Source of the DNA: Bryobacterales bacterium
GTDB lineage: Bacteria > Acidobacteriota > Terriglobia > Bryobacterales > Bryobacteraceae
Assembly (NCBI GenBank): GCA_003162425.1
Contig: PMOK01000144.1
Span: forward strand, 1 to 51,817
Direction: 5' to 3'
Length of the DNA: 51,817 bases
The translations under genes and the position numbers were made by a program. Position 1 is the first letter of the stretch, and every line of letters starts with the position of its first letter. Under the pieces are notes generated by a model. That model had not been told where the DNA came from, did not search any database, and saw only the letters and a program-made list of their open reading frames with translations. Positions 35,077 to 43,804 of this stretch are shown here, piece by piece.

Positions 35077-36546
35077 TCAGCAGAACTCGAGCGCAAGTTG
35101 GCCGCCGGCGGGCGGTCGCCGAATCTCGCCACCTTCGTCTTGAATCCAGGAGAGCTCCCAAGCACAGTTCTCCACTACCTGGGAATCGTCTCGGTCGCGG
35201 GCGGCATCGAGGAGCCGGATGTAGATGTCCGCTGCCTCGGGCCATCGTCCTTCGGCCGACAAGAACGCGAAGGCCCGGCTGGCCAGTGTTACCGCGAGGC
35301 TCCAATTGGAGTGCATCGCCCATTCGAATCCGGCCTTCAGTTCCGGGAGTGCCTCCCTGCATATGGTTGAATCATTTCTCCACCCAGAGAAGACGACGTT
35401 CAGAGCTTCAGCATGCCGGCTGTGAAGAGCCGCACGATCGGTCTCCAGCGAGGCCGCAATCGGAAAGTGAGCACCGTGCCGGAAGCGGGCGCGTGACGTG
35501 TCCAGAGGATCGATCCAGCGCTGTGCCTCCAGGCGCTGACACGCGGCATGGACCTCGCTCGGTTCCATATTCGCGATCTGAGCCGCGACAGCGAGCGGAA
35601 ATCCCTGCCGGCGGCAGACGGAGATGGCTTCGAAGAGTTTTCGATCCACGGACGCGCTGGGGGGCTGAACCGGTGCCGGGCAAACGTCGCTCTCGATCGG
35701 CATGGTACAGACGTGAGGCGGCAGCCGCAGCTTAGTGGACCGCGTTGTGATCAGTACCGATGCGCGCGCTGGGAAGGGCGCTACAATTGGCGTTGTGTCC
35801 AAGGCATCGTCAAACACCAGCAGCAGGCGGTGCTCCTGGATGAAATTGTCCAGCCTCGTCGCGACCTTTGGCCCTGAATCGGAGGTGACGCCGAGTTGCG
35901 ACGCTAGATCGCCGGTGACGGAGGCTGGCCACCGGTCGCCGCACTCCACCCAGAGGATGTCCCGGAAGTGACCTCCTGCCAATCGTGCAAATTCCTGCGC
36001 CAGGCTGGTCTTGCCGCTGCCGGGTTCGCTATTGACCACAGCGAGTGAGCCCGCGCCGTCCACCAAATTCCGCCACATCGTGTCCAATTCCTGCCGGCGG
36101 CCCTCGAACCAGGGCAGAGGGGCGGGAATGAATGCAGGCCGTTCGCTCCGCGGATGTAGGCTGATAATCCAACGCTCGATGGCACGCAGTGCTTCCGGCT
36201 GCGAATCGCGCCAGTGAAAGAAGCGGCTGCGTTCCAAAAGCCGTGGATAGGGACAGTCCTCAAGAAGAACTGCGCCAACTGGAGGGTCGGCGTTCCGTTC
36301 CAAGTGCCGCAAGAGGGATTGCCAGTCTTCCCTGCGCAGCCCTGCGGGCACGGCGTCCGGAGAGAGCAACAGCAGGATGGCAGCGGATGTGAGTCCTGCT
36401 TCCCAGGCGGCGGCGACGGTTTGGCCTGAATGCGAGCCGCACTCGTCGAGCCATACGTTGGTTTCCGCGCCTCGCTCCAACCGGGCCGCAATCACTGCGG
36501 CTGCATCCTGATCGGAGGGTGCATGGCAGACAAAGACGTCGAGCAT
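35077..36546 (-). CDS. TIR-NB-ARC STAND NTPase
   Basis: The 489-residue protein begins with a TIR domain (about 1-125): DVFVCHAPSDQDAAAVIAARL as strand A and box 1, NVWLDE, and ILLLLSPDAV followed by RREDW, where TIR NADases carry their catalytic Glu. A NB-ARC NTPase follows, with Walker A EPGSGKTS (174-181), Walker B LLLVFDDA (241-248) and the RNBS-B-like VLITTRS (264-270). Then a winged-helix region (about 300-365) and a short helical TPR-like tail (about 395-475). This is the architecture of plant NLRs and of bacterial TIR-STAND proteins implicated in phage defence by NAD+ depletion. It is compact, with only a small sensor region. No other defence gene is adjacent. It is divergent from the radical SAM gene. 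Confidence 0.8.
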   Translation of the reverse strand: MLDVFVCHAPSDQDAAAVIAARLERGAETNVWLDECGSHSGQTVAAAWEAGLTSAAILLLLSPDAVPAGLRREDWQSLLRHLERNADPPVGAVLLEDCPYPRLLERSRFFHWRDSQPEALRAIERWIISLHPRSERPAFIPAPLPWFEGRRQELDTMWRNLVDGAGSLAVVNSEPGSGKTSLAQEFARLAGGHFRDILWVECGDRWPASVTGDLASQLGVTSDSGPKVATRLDNFIQEHRLLLVFDDALDTTPIVAPFPARASVLITTRSTKLRLPPHVCTMPIESDVCPAPVQPPSASVDRKLFEAISVCRRQGFPLAVAAQIANMEPSEVHAACQRLEAQRWIDPLDTSRARFRHGAHFPIAASLETDRAALHSRHAEALNVVFSGWRNDSTICREALPELKAGFEWAMHSNWSLAVTLASRAFAFLSAEGRWPEAADIYIRLLDAARDRDDSQVVENCAWELSWIQDEGGEIRRPPAGGQLALEFC

Positions 36547-36620
36547 GAACTTCTATCATCGTACTAACGCCACATAGAGCAGAATGCCTGTCCCGCACCG
36601 CTACAATAAAGTTTATTGCC

Positions 36621-37682
36621 ATGCGGGCCTGGAACCGTGCCAAGTTGCTGTGGGGCTATCTGCGGCACAAATCGGTGGTGAACGCGCTGCCAGTGGAGTA
36701 CATCGTCGAGACCACGGCGAAGTGCAACCTGTATTGCCCCATGTGTCCCCGCGAAACGCACAAGCAGCCCAAAGAAGACATGCCGGACGAGATCTTCAAC
36801 CGGCTGGTGGAAGAATCCGGCCGGAGCGCGGAACACGTGATGTTGATCGGGTTGGGTGAGCCGTTCATGGATCGCAAGATTTTCGATCGCATCGAGTACT
36901 GCGATCGGCACAACATCTCTACCCTGCTTTCCACCAACGGCACGTTTTTCGACGAGAAGACCTGCGCACGGGTGCTCGAGACGCCGCTTGAACACATCAC
37001 GCTGAGTTTCGACGGCGCTACGAAGGAATCCTACGAGTATTACCGCAAGGGCGCGAATTTCGAGAAGGTCCGCGACAATTTCATCCGCTTCGCCAGGATG
37101 AAGCACGAGCGCCGCGCCAAGGTGCAGGTGGTGGTCCAGATGGTGCGCATGGAGCGGAATGCCGGTGAGGTGGACGATTTCATCCGTTTTTGGAGCGCGG
37201 TTCCGGGCGTAGATCAGGTGCGCGTCAAGGCCGACGAGACCAATCTGCTGCAGCCGGAAGCCGGGCATACCGCGCAGGATTGGAAACATCCCTGCCACTA
37301 TCTGTGGCGCGGACCCATGTACGTGAAGCACTCGGGCGATGTGTATCCGTGCTGCCAGAGTTACATGCTGGATGGCCGGCCGGTGGGAAACATCGGCACG
37401 CAGCCGTTGACCGAAATCTGGAATTCGGATGAGATGCAGCGGATGCGCCGGCTGCATGTAGCGAAACGCGGCAATGAGATCGACATCTGCTCGCGCTGCT
37501 GCACGACCATTCCGCATCCATTGCTGGTGGCAGGAAGTTTGATGTTGCACGGGCGGACTGTGCGGAAATTTCTGCCGTGGGTGGAGCGCCTGGTATACCT
37601 ATCGAAACTTCCACGTTCGTTGCTAACACCACCGAAAAAAGCTGCGGCCGCGAGCGAGCTGGTGCAGATCGATCGAAAATAA
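36621..37682 (+). CDS. Radical SAM protein with SPASM-like C-terminus
   Basis: The 353-residue enzyme has the CNLYCPMC cluster motif (Cys35, Cys39, Cys42) for the catalytic 4Fe-4S/SAM site, followed by the GEP motif (LIGLGEPFMDR). C-terminal cysteines (HPCHYLW, VYPCCQSY, IGTQPLTEIW, DICSRCC) match a SPASM/twitch auxiliary cluster domain. Such enzymes modify peptides, proteins or small molecules. No precursor peptide is obvious beside it and none overlaps its start. Hydrophobic residues near 310-335 and a basic tail may tether it to the membrane. Substrate unknown. Confidence 0.87.
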   Translation: MRAWNRAKLLWGYLRHKSVVNALPVEYIVETTAKCNLYCPMCPRETHKQPKEDMPDEIFNRLVEESGRSAEHVMLIGLGEPFMDRKIFDRIEYCDRHNISTLLSTNGTFFDEKTCARVLETPLEHITLSFDGATKESYEYYRKGANFEKVRDNFIRFARMKHERRAKVQVVVQMVRMERNAGEVDDFIRFWSAVPGVDQVRVKADETNLLQPEAGHTAQDWKHPCHYLWRGPMYVKHSGDVYPCCQSYMLDGRPVGNIGTQPLTEIWNSDEMQRMRRLHVAKRGNEIDICSRCCTTIPHPLLVAGSLMLHGRTVRKFLPWVERLVYLSKLPRSLLTPPKKAAAASELVQIDRK

Positions 37683-37734
37683 GCCGTCGAGATGAGTCTC
37701 GACGCTGCAAACAAGAGTGTTTGCGCCACGCAAC

Positions 37735-37765
37735 GAGAAACCAGAAACGAGAAACCAGAAACGGG
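37735..37765. repeat. GAAACCAGAAAC short tandem repeat
   Basis: Four GAAAC-C/G-AGAAAC units, the same family as 30346-30440, between the convergent radical SAM and leucyl aminopeptidase genes. Confidence 0.5.
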
Positions 37766-37768
37766 TTC

Positions 37769-39211
37769 TTACCAGCTCTGCGCCAACTGCACAAACGTTC
37801 GCACGCAAATTCCAGTAGCGCCCTTCACCAGGTAGGGCTTGCCTTCTTCGAGCCACGCAGTACCAGCAATATCCAGGTGGACCCAAGGAACATCGTTGAC
37901 GAAATCCTTGATGAATGTAGCCGCGGTGATGGCTCCACCCGGCCGCCCGCCGATATTTTGCAGATCGGCGAACTCGCTTTCGAGAGCCTTCTTGTATTCC
38001 TCGTCGAGCGGAAACTGCCACATTTTTTCGCCCTCGGTCTTGGCCGCGGCCAGCAGCTTATCGAGGAATGGCTGGTTGTTGGAGAATGCACCGGCGTAGA
38101 AGTGACCAAGCGCCACTACCACCGCTCCCGTCAACGTGGCCGCATCTACCAGGTGCGTGCAACCCAGCCGCTGCGCGTAGGTGAGAGCGTCGATCAGAAT
38201 CAGCCGGCCTTCGGCATCGGTATTGAGCACCTCGACCGTTTTGCCGGAAAGCGAGGTGACAATATCGCCAGGACGTTGTGCGCGGCTGCCGGGCATATTT
38301 TCGACAGTTGGGATGATTCCTGTGACCGGAATGGAAGGCTTCAATTGCGCGATGGCGCGCATTGCGCCCAGAACGGCCGCGCCACCAGCCATGTCGTAGC
38401 GCATCTGATCCATGTCCTGGGCGGGTTTGATGGATATTCCGCCCGTATCGAAGGTCACGCCTTTTCCAACCAGTCCCAGGTGGTCATTCGAGGTGGGCGC
38501 GGTCGCGGGTTGGTACCGGAGCACGATCAGCGCGGGAGGTTCGGCGCTACCCTGAGCCACACCGAGCAGCGCACCCATACCGAGTTGCCGCATGCGGTCC
38601 TGATCGAGAATTTCGCAGCCGAGAACGAACTCGGAGGCCAGTTCGCGCGCCCGCTCTGCGAGACGCATCGGCGTCAACAGATTGGGAGGGTCGTTGGCCA
38701 AGCCGCGCGTGAAGTTCTGCGCTTCAGCCAGAATACGGCCGCGATCCACGGCCGCTTGCGAACCGCCCAGAACGGCGAACGAATCCACATGCTTTTCGGT
38801 CTTTTTCGGATCGGTCTTGTAGCGGTCCGATTCGAAATCGCCCAGGATGGCGCCTTCCACCGCAGCGGCGGCGTACTCGTCGGAGCGAAACGAGTCGTCC
38901 AATGCGAGCGTGATGCTACGGACCTTTTTGTTCTTGAGCGAGCGGAACGCGGCGCCCGCAACCTTGCGTAGCTCTGCTGAGTTGAACTTTTCTGGCTTAC
39001 CACCGCCCGCCAGCACCAGGCGTTTCGCCTTCAACCCGGCAGGTCGATGGAGGACAGATATTTCACACGACTTCCCGGTGAATTCGCCGGACTCGTACAG
39101 CTCTTTTACTTGGTCAGAAGCTCCCGGCGGCGGACCACCTTCAAATCCAACCACTACCAGCGCATCGGATTCAACCTCTGCAATCGGCCTTGCTTCAAGG
39201 TTTATATTCAT
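37769..39211 (-). CDS. pepA: Leucyl aminopeptidase (M17)
   Basis: A 480-residue cytosolic metallo-exopeptidase. The N-terminal macro-like domain (1-165) is followed by the catalytic domain with GKGVTFDTGGISIKP (first Lys/Asp site), the family signature NTDAEGRL (330-337) and HLVDAATLTGA. It cleaves N-terminal residues during peptide turnover; some members also bind DNA in site-specific recombination. It precedes nothing on its strand within the window and is 27 bp downstream of smpB, so the two may be co-transcribed. Confidence 0.93.
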   Translation of the reverse strand: MNINLEARPIAEVESDALVVVGFEGGPPPGASDQVKELYESGEFTGKSCEISVLHRPAGLKAKRLVLAGGGKPEKFNSAELRKVAGAAFRSLKNKKVRSITLALDDSFRSDEYAAAAVEGAILGDFESDRYKTDPKKTEKHVDSFAVLGGSQAAVDRGRILAEAQNFTRGLANDPPNLLTPMRLAERARELASEFVLGCEILDQDRMRQLGMGALLGVAQGSAEPPALIVLRYQPATAPTSNDHLGLVGKGVTFDTGGISIKPAQDMDQMRYDMAGGAAVLGAMRAIAQLKPSIPVTGIIPTVENMPGSRAQRPGDIVTSLSGKTVEVLNTDAEGRLILIDALTYAQRLGCTHLVDAATLTGAVVVALGHFYAGAFSNNQPFLDKLLAAAKTEGEKMWQFPLDEEYKKALESEFADLQNIGGRPGGAITAATFIKDFVNDVPWVHLDIAGTAWLEEGKPYLVKGATGICVRTFVQLAQSW

Positions 39212-39237
39212 GTCTCTCCGTTGAAATGTGTGTGTAA

Positions 39238-39699
39238 CTAAGACCTGTGGCGTCCTATGGCCGCGCGGGCTTCCGCCTCCATTTCACGGCGGCGTTCGGA
39301 CTCGCGCTTGTCATGCAGCTTTTTGCCCTTGGCTACTGCAAATTCCAACTTGATGCGCCCGTTCTTGAGGTACATCTTGGTCGGGACCAGCGTGAGCCCT
39401 TTTTCGCGGGTCTTCCCTAACAGCTTATCTATTTCCTCGCGATGCAGCAGCAGCTTCCGCCGCCGCGTAGGCTCATGGTTCTCACGGTTTCCGTGCGAGT
39501 ACTGGCTGATATGCGCGTTCAACAGCCAAGCTTCATTTCCGGCCACTTCCGCAAAGCTGTCCTTGAGCTGGATTTTACCGTCCTTCGCTGCCTTCACCTC
39601 GGTCCCGGTGAGGGCGAGACCCGCCTCGTATCGCTCCAGCAAGTGGTAATTATGCCCGGCCTGGCGGTTGTCGCTCAAGATTTTGATTCGAGACTCCAT
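39238..39699 (-). CDS. smpB: SsrA-binding protein
   Basis: A 153-residue protein required for trans-translation with tmRNA. The start at 39699 ([18 protein letters not shown]) matches the family; a longer frame to 39738 adds 13 residues of no family character. Diagnostic segments are [27 protein letters not shown] and [20 protein letters not shown], with a basic C-terminal tail ([14 protein letters not shown]). The tmRNA gene itself was not found in the window. Confidence 0.96.
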   Translation of the reverse strand: MESRIKILSDNRQAGHNYHLLERYEAGLALTGTEVKAAKDGKIQLKDSFAEVAGNEAWLLNAHISQYSHGNRENHEPTRRRKLLLHREEIDKLLGKTREKGLTLVPTKMYLKNGRIKLEFAVAKGKKLHDKRESERRREMEAEARAAIGRHRS

Positions 39700-39825
39700 G
39701 GATCGCCAGCTTTTATACTCAACGCGCGGAAAGCACACTGCGTCAAGCGTTTATGTGGTGCGGTGTCCAGCTATGTGTCGTATAGTGCAGCTTCATTCTA
39801 GCATAAGGCCTTTTAAGAGAATAAG

Positions 39826-42246
39826 ATGATTGCCAACAATCAGTTACGGGGTTTGGCGTTGTTTGCGGCGGCACTGCTTTTGCAGCCAGTGAATAGCCTG
39901 GACGCCCATACGCGCCAGGGTGACAAGTATCTGAAGCTGGGCCGAGAAGCCGAAGCCCGCAAGGATTACGACAAAGCCATTGAGTATTACGACAAGGCGG
40001 TCCACGAGGATCCGCAGGATCCCGGCTATCAAATGGGCTCGCGGAGAGCGCACTTTGCGGCCAGTCAGGTCCACGTCCAGGAAGGTTTGAAACTGAAGAA
40101 GGCCGCCGAGTTGGAGAAGGCTCTGGTGGAGTTTCAAAGGGCATTCACTGTCGATCCGAGTTCCGCGATCGCGCTCCAGGAACTCAAAGAGACCACCGCG
40201 ATGCTCGATGAACAGAGAAAGGCCAACCTGCCGCCTGGGCAAGTGCCGCTGAGTCCGGTGGAAAAGGCGCGCAAGGAGAGCATCGCGATGATCGAATCTC
40301 TTCTGCCCGTGCCTCAACTGAAACCGGTTACCAACCTGATCCCGCAACTGAAGATGAACAATCAACCACCCAAAGTGCTGTATGAGACGGTGGGCAAGCT
40401 GGCGGGGATCAATGTGCTTTTCGATCCGTCCTATCAGCCCGGCAAGAACGCGAATCTGGATCTGACCGATGTGACGCTGTCGGAAGCTCTGGACTATATC
40501 GCGCTGATGACCAAGACGTATTGGAAGCCCGTGGGCGCCAACGCGATTTTCGTCACCGATGATAACGTCACCAAGCGCCGCGACTACGAGGACGAAGTGG
40601 TGAAGGTGTTCTATCTGAGGAATCCAACCACTGTGCAGGAGTTTCAGGAGATTATTACGGCGGTGCGCTCCGTTACCGATGTTCGCCGCATGTTTACTTA
40701 CAACGCGCAAAACGCGGTGATGGTGCGGGATACGGTGGACAAGGTAGCGCTGGTGGAGAAGCTGCTTCGCGACATGGACAAGCCCAAGGCGGAAGTGGTT
40801 GTGGACATGATTGTCATGGAGGTGAATAGCGACCGGTCGCGTACCATCGCAGCAGGGTTGACCTCGAACGGGACGACCGGCCTCGCGCTGCCGATCGCAT
40901 TTTCACCCACCAATCCGGTGCTGCAGAACACGGGTACCACCGGGACGAGCGGAACCGGTACGGCCGGAACGGGTACCAGCAATACGGGCACAGGGTCCCT
41001 TGTAAACACTACTCCCACTACTGGCACAACTACAAACTCCAGTTACGTGTCGCTGGGGTCGATTGGGAAGGCCTTTAACTTTAATAACTTTTCCACCAGT
41101 TTGCCGGGAGCGATGCTACAGGCGGTGATGTCGGATACTTCCACCAAGGTGATGCAGTCGCCGGAAGTGCGTGTCTCGGATGGACAGAAGGCCGAGTTGA
41201 AAATTGGAGACCGTATCCCCTATGCCAGCGGCAGTTTCCAGCCTGGCATTGGAACGGTGGGCGTGAGTCCGCTGGTAAGCACGCAATTCCAGTTTGCGGA
41301 CACGGGTGTGAACATGACCATCACGCCGCACGTGCATGGAAATGACGAAGTGACATTAGATATCACCACCGACATCTCCAACGTAAGCAGTAATGTGACC
41401 ATCGGCGGGTTGACTCAACCCGTGATTTCGCAACGCAAGGCCGACACTCACATTCGTGTACGGGATGGCGAGGTGAGCCTGCTGGGCGGTTTGAGTCAAA
41501 CCCAGGAGTCGAACACGACCACTGGAATCCCCGGACTGGTAAATATTCCGATCCTGGGAAAATATCTCTTTGGAAGCAACGCGAAGGACAAATCGCGCAG
41601 CGAGTTGATGGTAGCCATAATTCCGCATATTGTGCGCAAACCGGATATCGATGGACTGGATCTGCGTGGAGTATCGGTGGGACAGGATCAGACGTTGAAG
41701 CTGCGGTACGCGGCAAAGACCGAAGAGACGCCAGCCGCCACTACCAATCCGGCCGCGCCGGCCGCTGCAGCCCCGGCGGCAGGCACGCCAACGGTAACTG
41801 CGCCAACTGCGACCACAGCGACGCCCACTTCCGGTCCGGCTCTTTCTCTTAATCCCGCCACGTTGCAGGCGAAATTGAGCGGTCCGGTGGTGGTGACTCT
41901 CGAAGCCGCGAACGTGACGGACCTGGCGGTGGTCCCCATTAAGCTTCGATGGGATCCTAAGATCCTGCGCTTGAATCAGGCAACACCCGCCGCCCTACTC
42001 ACCAAGGACGGTAACGTAAATCCTCCGACGCTCGATATTCGCAACGATTCCGGGGAAGCCACTATCGAGATGAGCCGAGCCGCGGGCGCGGTGGGCGTCA
42101 ACGGAGCAGGCCCTCTCATACAATTTACATTCTCCGCGGTCGGCAAGGGATCCACCAGCATCGCGGTGACCGAGGTGAACCTGAGAAACTCAAAGAAAGA
42201 GGCAATTAGCGCCACGGCGCCGTCGGCTGTGGTAAACGTGCAGTAG
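39826..42246 (+). CDS. Type II/IV pilus secretin with C-terminal cohesin-like domain
   Basis: The 806-residue outer-membrane pore protein has a signal peptide (1-26), TPR-like helices (about 28-125), an N-terminal secretin subdomain (about 175-245, NILFDPSYQP replaced here by INVLFDP), a second N-domain (about 250-325, FYLRNPTTVQEF), and a Thr/Gly-rich low-complexity loop (about 365-400). The secretin core follows (about 410-610, ending in the GIPGLVNIPILGKYLFG and RSELMVAIIPHIV signatures). After a Pro/Ala/Thr linker comes a cohesin-like beta-sandwich (about 670-800, LAVVPIKLRWDPKILRL) that is not part of ordinary GspD/PilQ. It is directly followed by two pseudopilin genes with no gap, so it belongs to one secretion operon. 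Confidence 0.9.
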   Translation: MIANNQLRGLALFAAALLLQPVNSLDAHTRQGDKYLKLGREAEARKDYDKAIEYYDKAVHEDPQDPGYQMGSRRAHFAASQVHVQEGLKLKKAAELEKALVEFQRAFTVDPSSAIALQELKETTAMLDEQRKANLPPGQVPLSPVEKARKESIAMIESLLPVPQLKPVTNLIPQLKMNNQPPKVLYETVGKLAGINVLFDPSYQPGKNANLDLTDVTLSEALDYIALMTKTYWKPVGANAIFVTDDNVTKRRDYEDEVVKVFYLRNPTTVQEFQEIITAVRSVTDVRRMFTYNAQNAVMVRDTVDKVALVEKLLRDMDKPKAEVVVDMIVMEVNSDRSRTIAAGLTSNGTTGLALPIAFSPTNPVLQNTGTTGTSGTGTAGTGTSNTGTGSLVNTTPTTGTTTNSSYVSLGSIGKAFNFNNFSTSLPGAMLQAVMSDTSTKVMQSPEVRVSDGQKAELKIGDRIPYASGSFQPGIGTVGVSPLVSTQFQFADTGVNMTITPHVHGNDEVTLDITTDISNVSSNVTIGGLTQPVISQRKADTHIRVRDGEVSLLGGLSQTQESNTTTGIPGLVNIPILGKYLFGSNAKDKSRSELMVAIIPHIVRKPDIDGLDLRGVSVGQDQTLKLRYAAKTEETPAATTNPAAPAAAAPAAGTPTVTAPTATTATPTSGPALSLNPATLQAKLSGPVVVTLEAANVTDLAVVPIKLRWDPKILRLNQATPAALLTKDGNVNPPTLDIRNDSGEATIEMSRAAGAVGVNGAGPLIQFTFSAVGKGSTSIAVTEVNLRNSKKEAISATAPSAVVNVQ

Positions 42247-42717
42247 ATGCAGATGAGACGCGCTCGACAACGCGGCATGACCCTGGTGGAGCTGATTGTT
42301 GCTTTCACCATCCTGATGCTGCTTTCCACCATGGCGGTTCCGCTTGCGCGCTACCAGGTGCAGCGTAATAAGGAACGCGATCTGCAACGGGCTTTGGACG
42401 ATATCCGGAAGGGGATCGACAAATACAAGGACGATATGGATGCCGGAAAGATCGGCCCGCCGAAAATAGATTCCGACAATTATCCCGAAACCCTGGAGCA
42501 GTTGGTGGAGGGCGTAAAGGCCACCGGCGCGGTGGACAAGAAGATCAAATATCTGCGGCGCATCCCGAAAGACCCCCTGACCAATTCCAAGGACTGGGGA
42601 ATGCGCAGCACGCGCGACGATCCTAAGGCGCTGGCGTGGGGCGGGCAAAATGTTTTTGATGTTTACACCAAGAGCTCGGATAAGGCGAAGGATGGAACTC
42701 CGTATTCAGAATGGTGA
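42247..42717 (+). CDS. GspG-like type II secretion pseudopilin 1
   Basis: A 156-residue prepilin with a short basic leader ending in Gly (RRARQRG), a conserved processing site G/MTLVELIVA, and the hydrophobic N-terminal helix. The C-terminus ends DGTPYSEW, nearly identical to the second pseudopilin. Glu at +5 of the mature protein is present. GspG proteins form the pseudopilus that pushes substrates through the secretin. The gene begins 1 bp after the secretin stop. It lacks an obvious GspG calcium loop label but keeps the usual length. Confidence 0.85.
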   Translation: MQMRRARQRGMTLVELIVAFTILMLLSTMAVPLARYQVQRNKERDLQRALDDIRKGIDKYKDDMDAGKIGPPKIDSDNYPETLEQLVEGVKATGAVDKKIKYLRRIPKDPLTNSKDWGMRSTRDDPKALAWGGQNVFDVYTKSSDKAKDGTPYSEW

Positions 42718-42724
42718 GCTTTCT

Positions 42725-43132
42725 ATGACGCCGCCAGCCAAGAATCATCACCGTTTTGGCTTCACGCTGATCGAGCTGATGATCGTGATGGCGATCATCG
42801 CGGTGTTGATGTCGGTCGCCATTCCCATTTACAGCCGCTCCATCCAGCGTGCGAAGGAGAGCGTGCTTAAGAACAACCTGTTCACCCTGCGCACCGTGAT
42901 CGACGAATACACCTATGACAAGCAGAAGGCGCCGCAGAGCCCGCAGGATCTGGTGAGCGAGGGCTATCTCCGCCAAGTGCCGGTGGATCCGATGACACAA
43001 TCGGCGGACACCTGGAAAGTCATCATGGAGGACGCCAGCAACACAGTCAACCAGAGCGAGCCAGGAATTTTCGACGTCAAGAGCGGGTCGGACAAAACCA
43101 GCCTGGAAGGCACGCCTTATTCGGAGTGGTAG
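42725..43132 (+). CDS. GspG-like type II secretion pseudopilin 2
   Basis: Start chosen at 42725 (MTPPAKNHHRFG), 7 bp after pseudopilin 1; a longer frame from 42650 overlaps that gene by 68 bp and has no leader character. This gives 135 residues with cleavage at FG/FTLIELMIVMAIIAVLMSVAIP, Glu at +5, then RAKESVLKNNLFTLRTVIDEY and the terminal SGSDKTSLEGTPYSEW. A decayed copy of its 3' 48 codons sits at 44940-45086. Confidence 0.88.
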   Translation: MTPPAKNHHRFGFTLIELMIVMAIIAVLMSVAIPIYSRSIQRAKESVLKNNLFTLRTVIDEYTYDKQKAPQSPQDLVSEGYLRQVPVDPMTQSADTWKVIMEDASNTVNQSEPGIFDVKSGSDKTSLEGTPYSEW

Positions 43133-43174
43133 TGATCATTCGCCGCTGGTGTATGCTGCGAGTGGAAGGCAATC

Positions 43175-43354
43175 ATGGCTGCTGAGAATCTTGCGGATGT
43201 GATCAGTTCGCTTACACCTGAGGAACAGGAGTCCGTCAAGCAGTTCGTCGAGTTTCTGAAGCATAGGCCATCGCCCGCGCCCTCGCCGTTTCTCGCCGCT
43301 GTCAATGAGTTTATCGATCAGCATTCGGAGCTCCTCCACCGCTTGGCTCAGTGA
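43175..43354 (+). CDS. Putative antitoxin, 59 residues
   Basis: A 59-residue protein (MAAENLADVISSLTPEEQES start) with a short amphipathic helix (VKQFVEFLKHRP) and an acidic-helical tail, resembling the small DUF2281-type antitoxins. Its TGA overlaps the GTG of the Doc-like toxin gene (GTGA), a standard toxin-antitoxin arrangement with coupled translation. It has no clear DNA-binding ribbon-helix-helix, so regulation is uncertain. It starts 42 bp after pseudopilin 2. Confidence 0.65.
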   Translation: MAAENLADVISSLTPEEQESVKQFVEFLKHRPSPAPSPFLAAVNEFIDQHSELLHRLAQ

Positions 43355-43689
43355 CTTTATACCTGGCCGTTGATGAGGGCGTTCAGTATCCCGCAGCAAT
43401 CGAGTCCGCGCTGGCCAGGCCACAGAGCGCTTACTATTTTGACGTCATTCCAGAGGCGGCTGCGCTTGGGGAGAGCCTGTCCCAGAATCACCCGTTCATG
43501 GGCGGCAACAAGCGCGTAGCGGTGACTGTGACGGCCGCATTCCTAAAAGTGAATAGGTATAGGCTGGAATTCGACGACATCGAGGCTTTCTCATTTCTCA
43601 TCAGCCTGTACGAAACTGGCACGTTTCGATTCAAGGAACTTGAGACTTGGCTGCGCCTGCATGTGGTTTCTTGCCATCCGAGCAGATAA
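43351..43689 (+). CDS. Doc-like death-on-curing (Fic-fold) toxin
   Basis: The 112-residue protein has the Fic/Doc catalytic motif HPFMGGNKRVAVT (about residues 47-59; canonical HxFxxGNKRxA) and the upstream ESALARPQSAYYFD segment typical of Doc. Doc phosphorylates and inactivates EF-Tu in known members. At 112 residues it is shorter than classic Doc (about 125): the N-terminal helix before ESALARP is compressed. The residue after the catalytic His-Pro-Phe-x is Gly rather than Asp, so the motif is HPFMGGNKR instead of HxFxDGNKR; activity may be altered. GTG start coupled to the antitoxin. Confidence 0.78.
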   Translation: MTLYLAVDEGVQYPAAIESALARPQSAYYFDVIPEAAALGESLSQNHPFMGGNKRVAVTVTAAFLKVNRYRLEFDDIEAFSFLISLYETGTFRFKELETWLRLHVVSCHPSR

Positions 43690-43804
43690 GGTCATCTGCG
43701 ACCGGCGGCGTGCCGCACCAGAGGGCGACGCTCCACGAGCACCGGGACTCACGAACTAACATTGCGCGCGAATCTCAAGCGCGCGAAGCTAGAAGTGCGT
43801 ATTC

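Noticed and set aside
34149..35165. Longer N-terminus for the epimerase
   Set aside because: The extension overlaps the end of the TIR gene and lacks the family's conserved start; ATG 35063 fits better.
40920..41040. Thr/Gly repeats in the secretin as a possible array
   Set aside because: Low-complexity protein loop, not a CRISPR or DNA repeat array; period follows codons.
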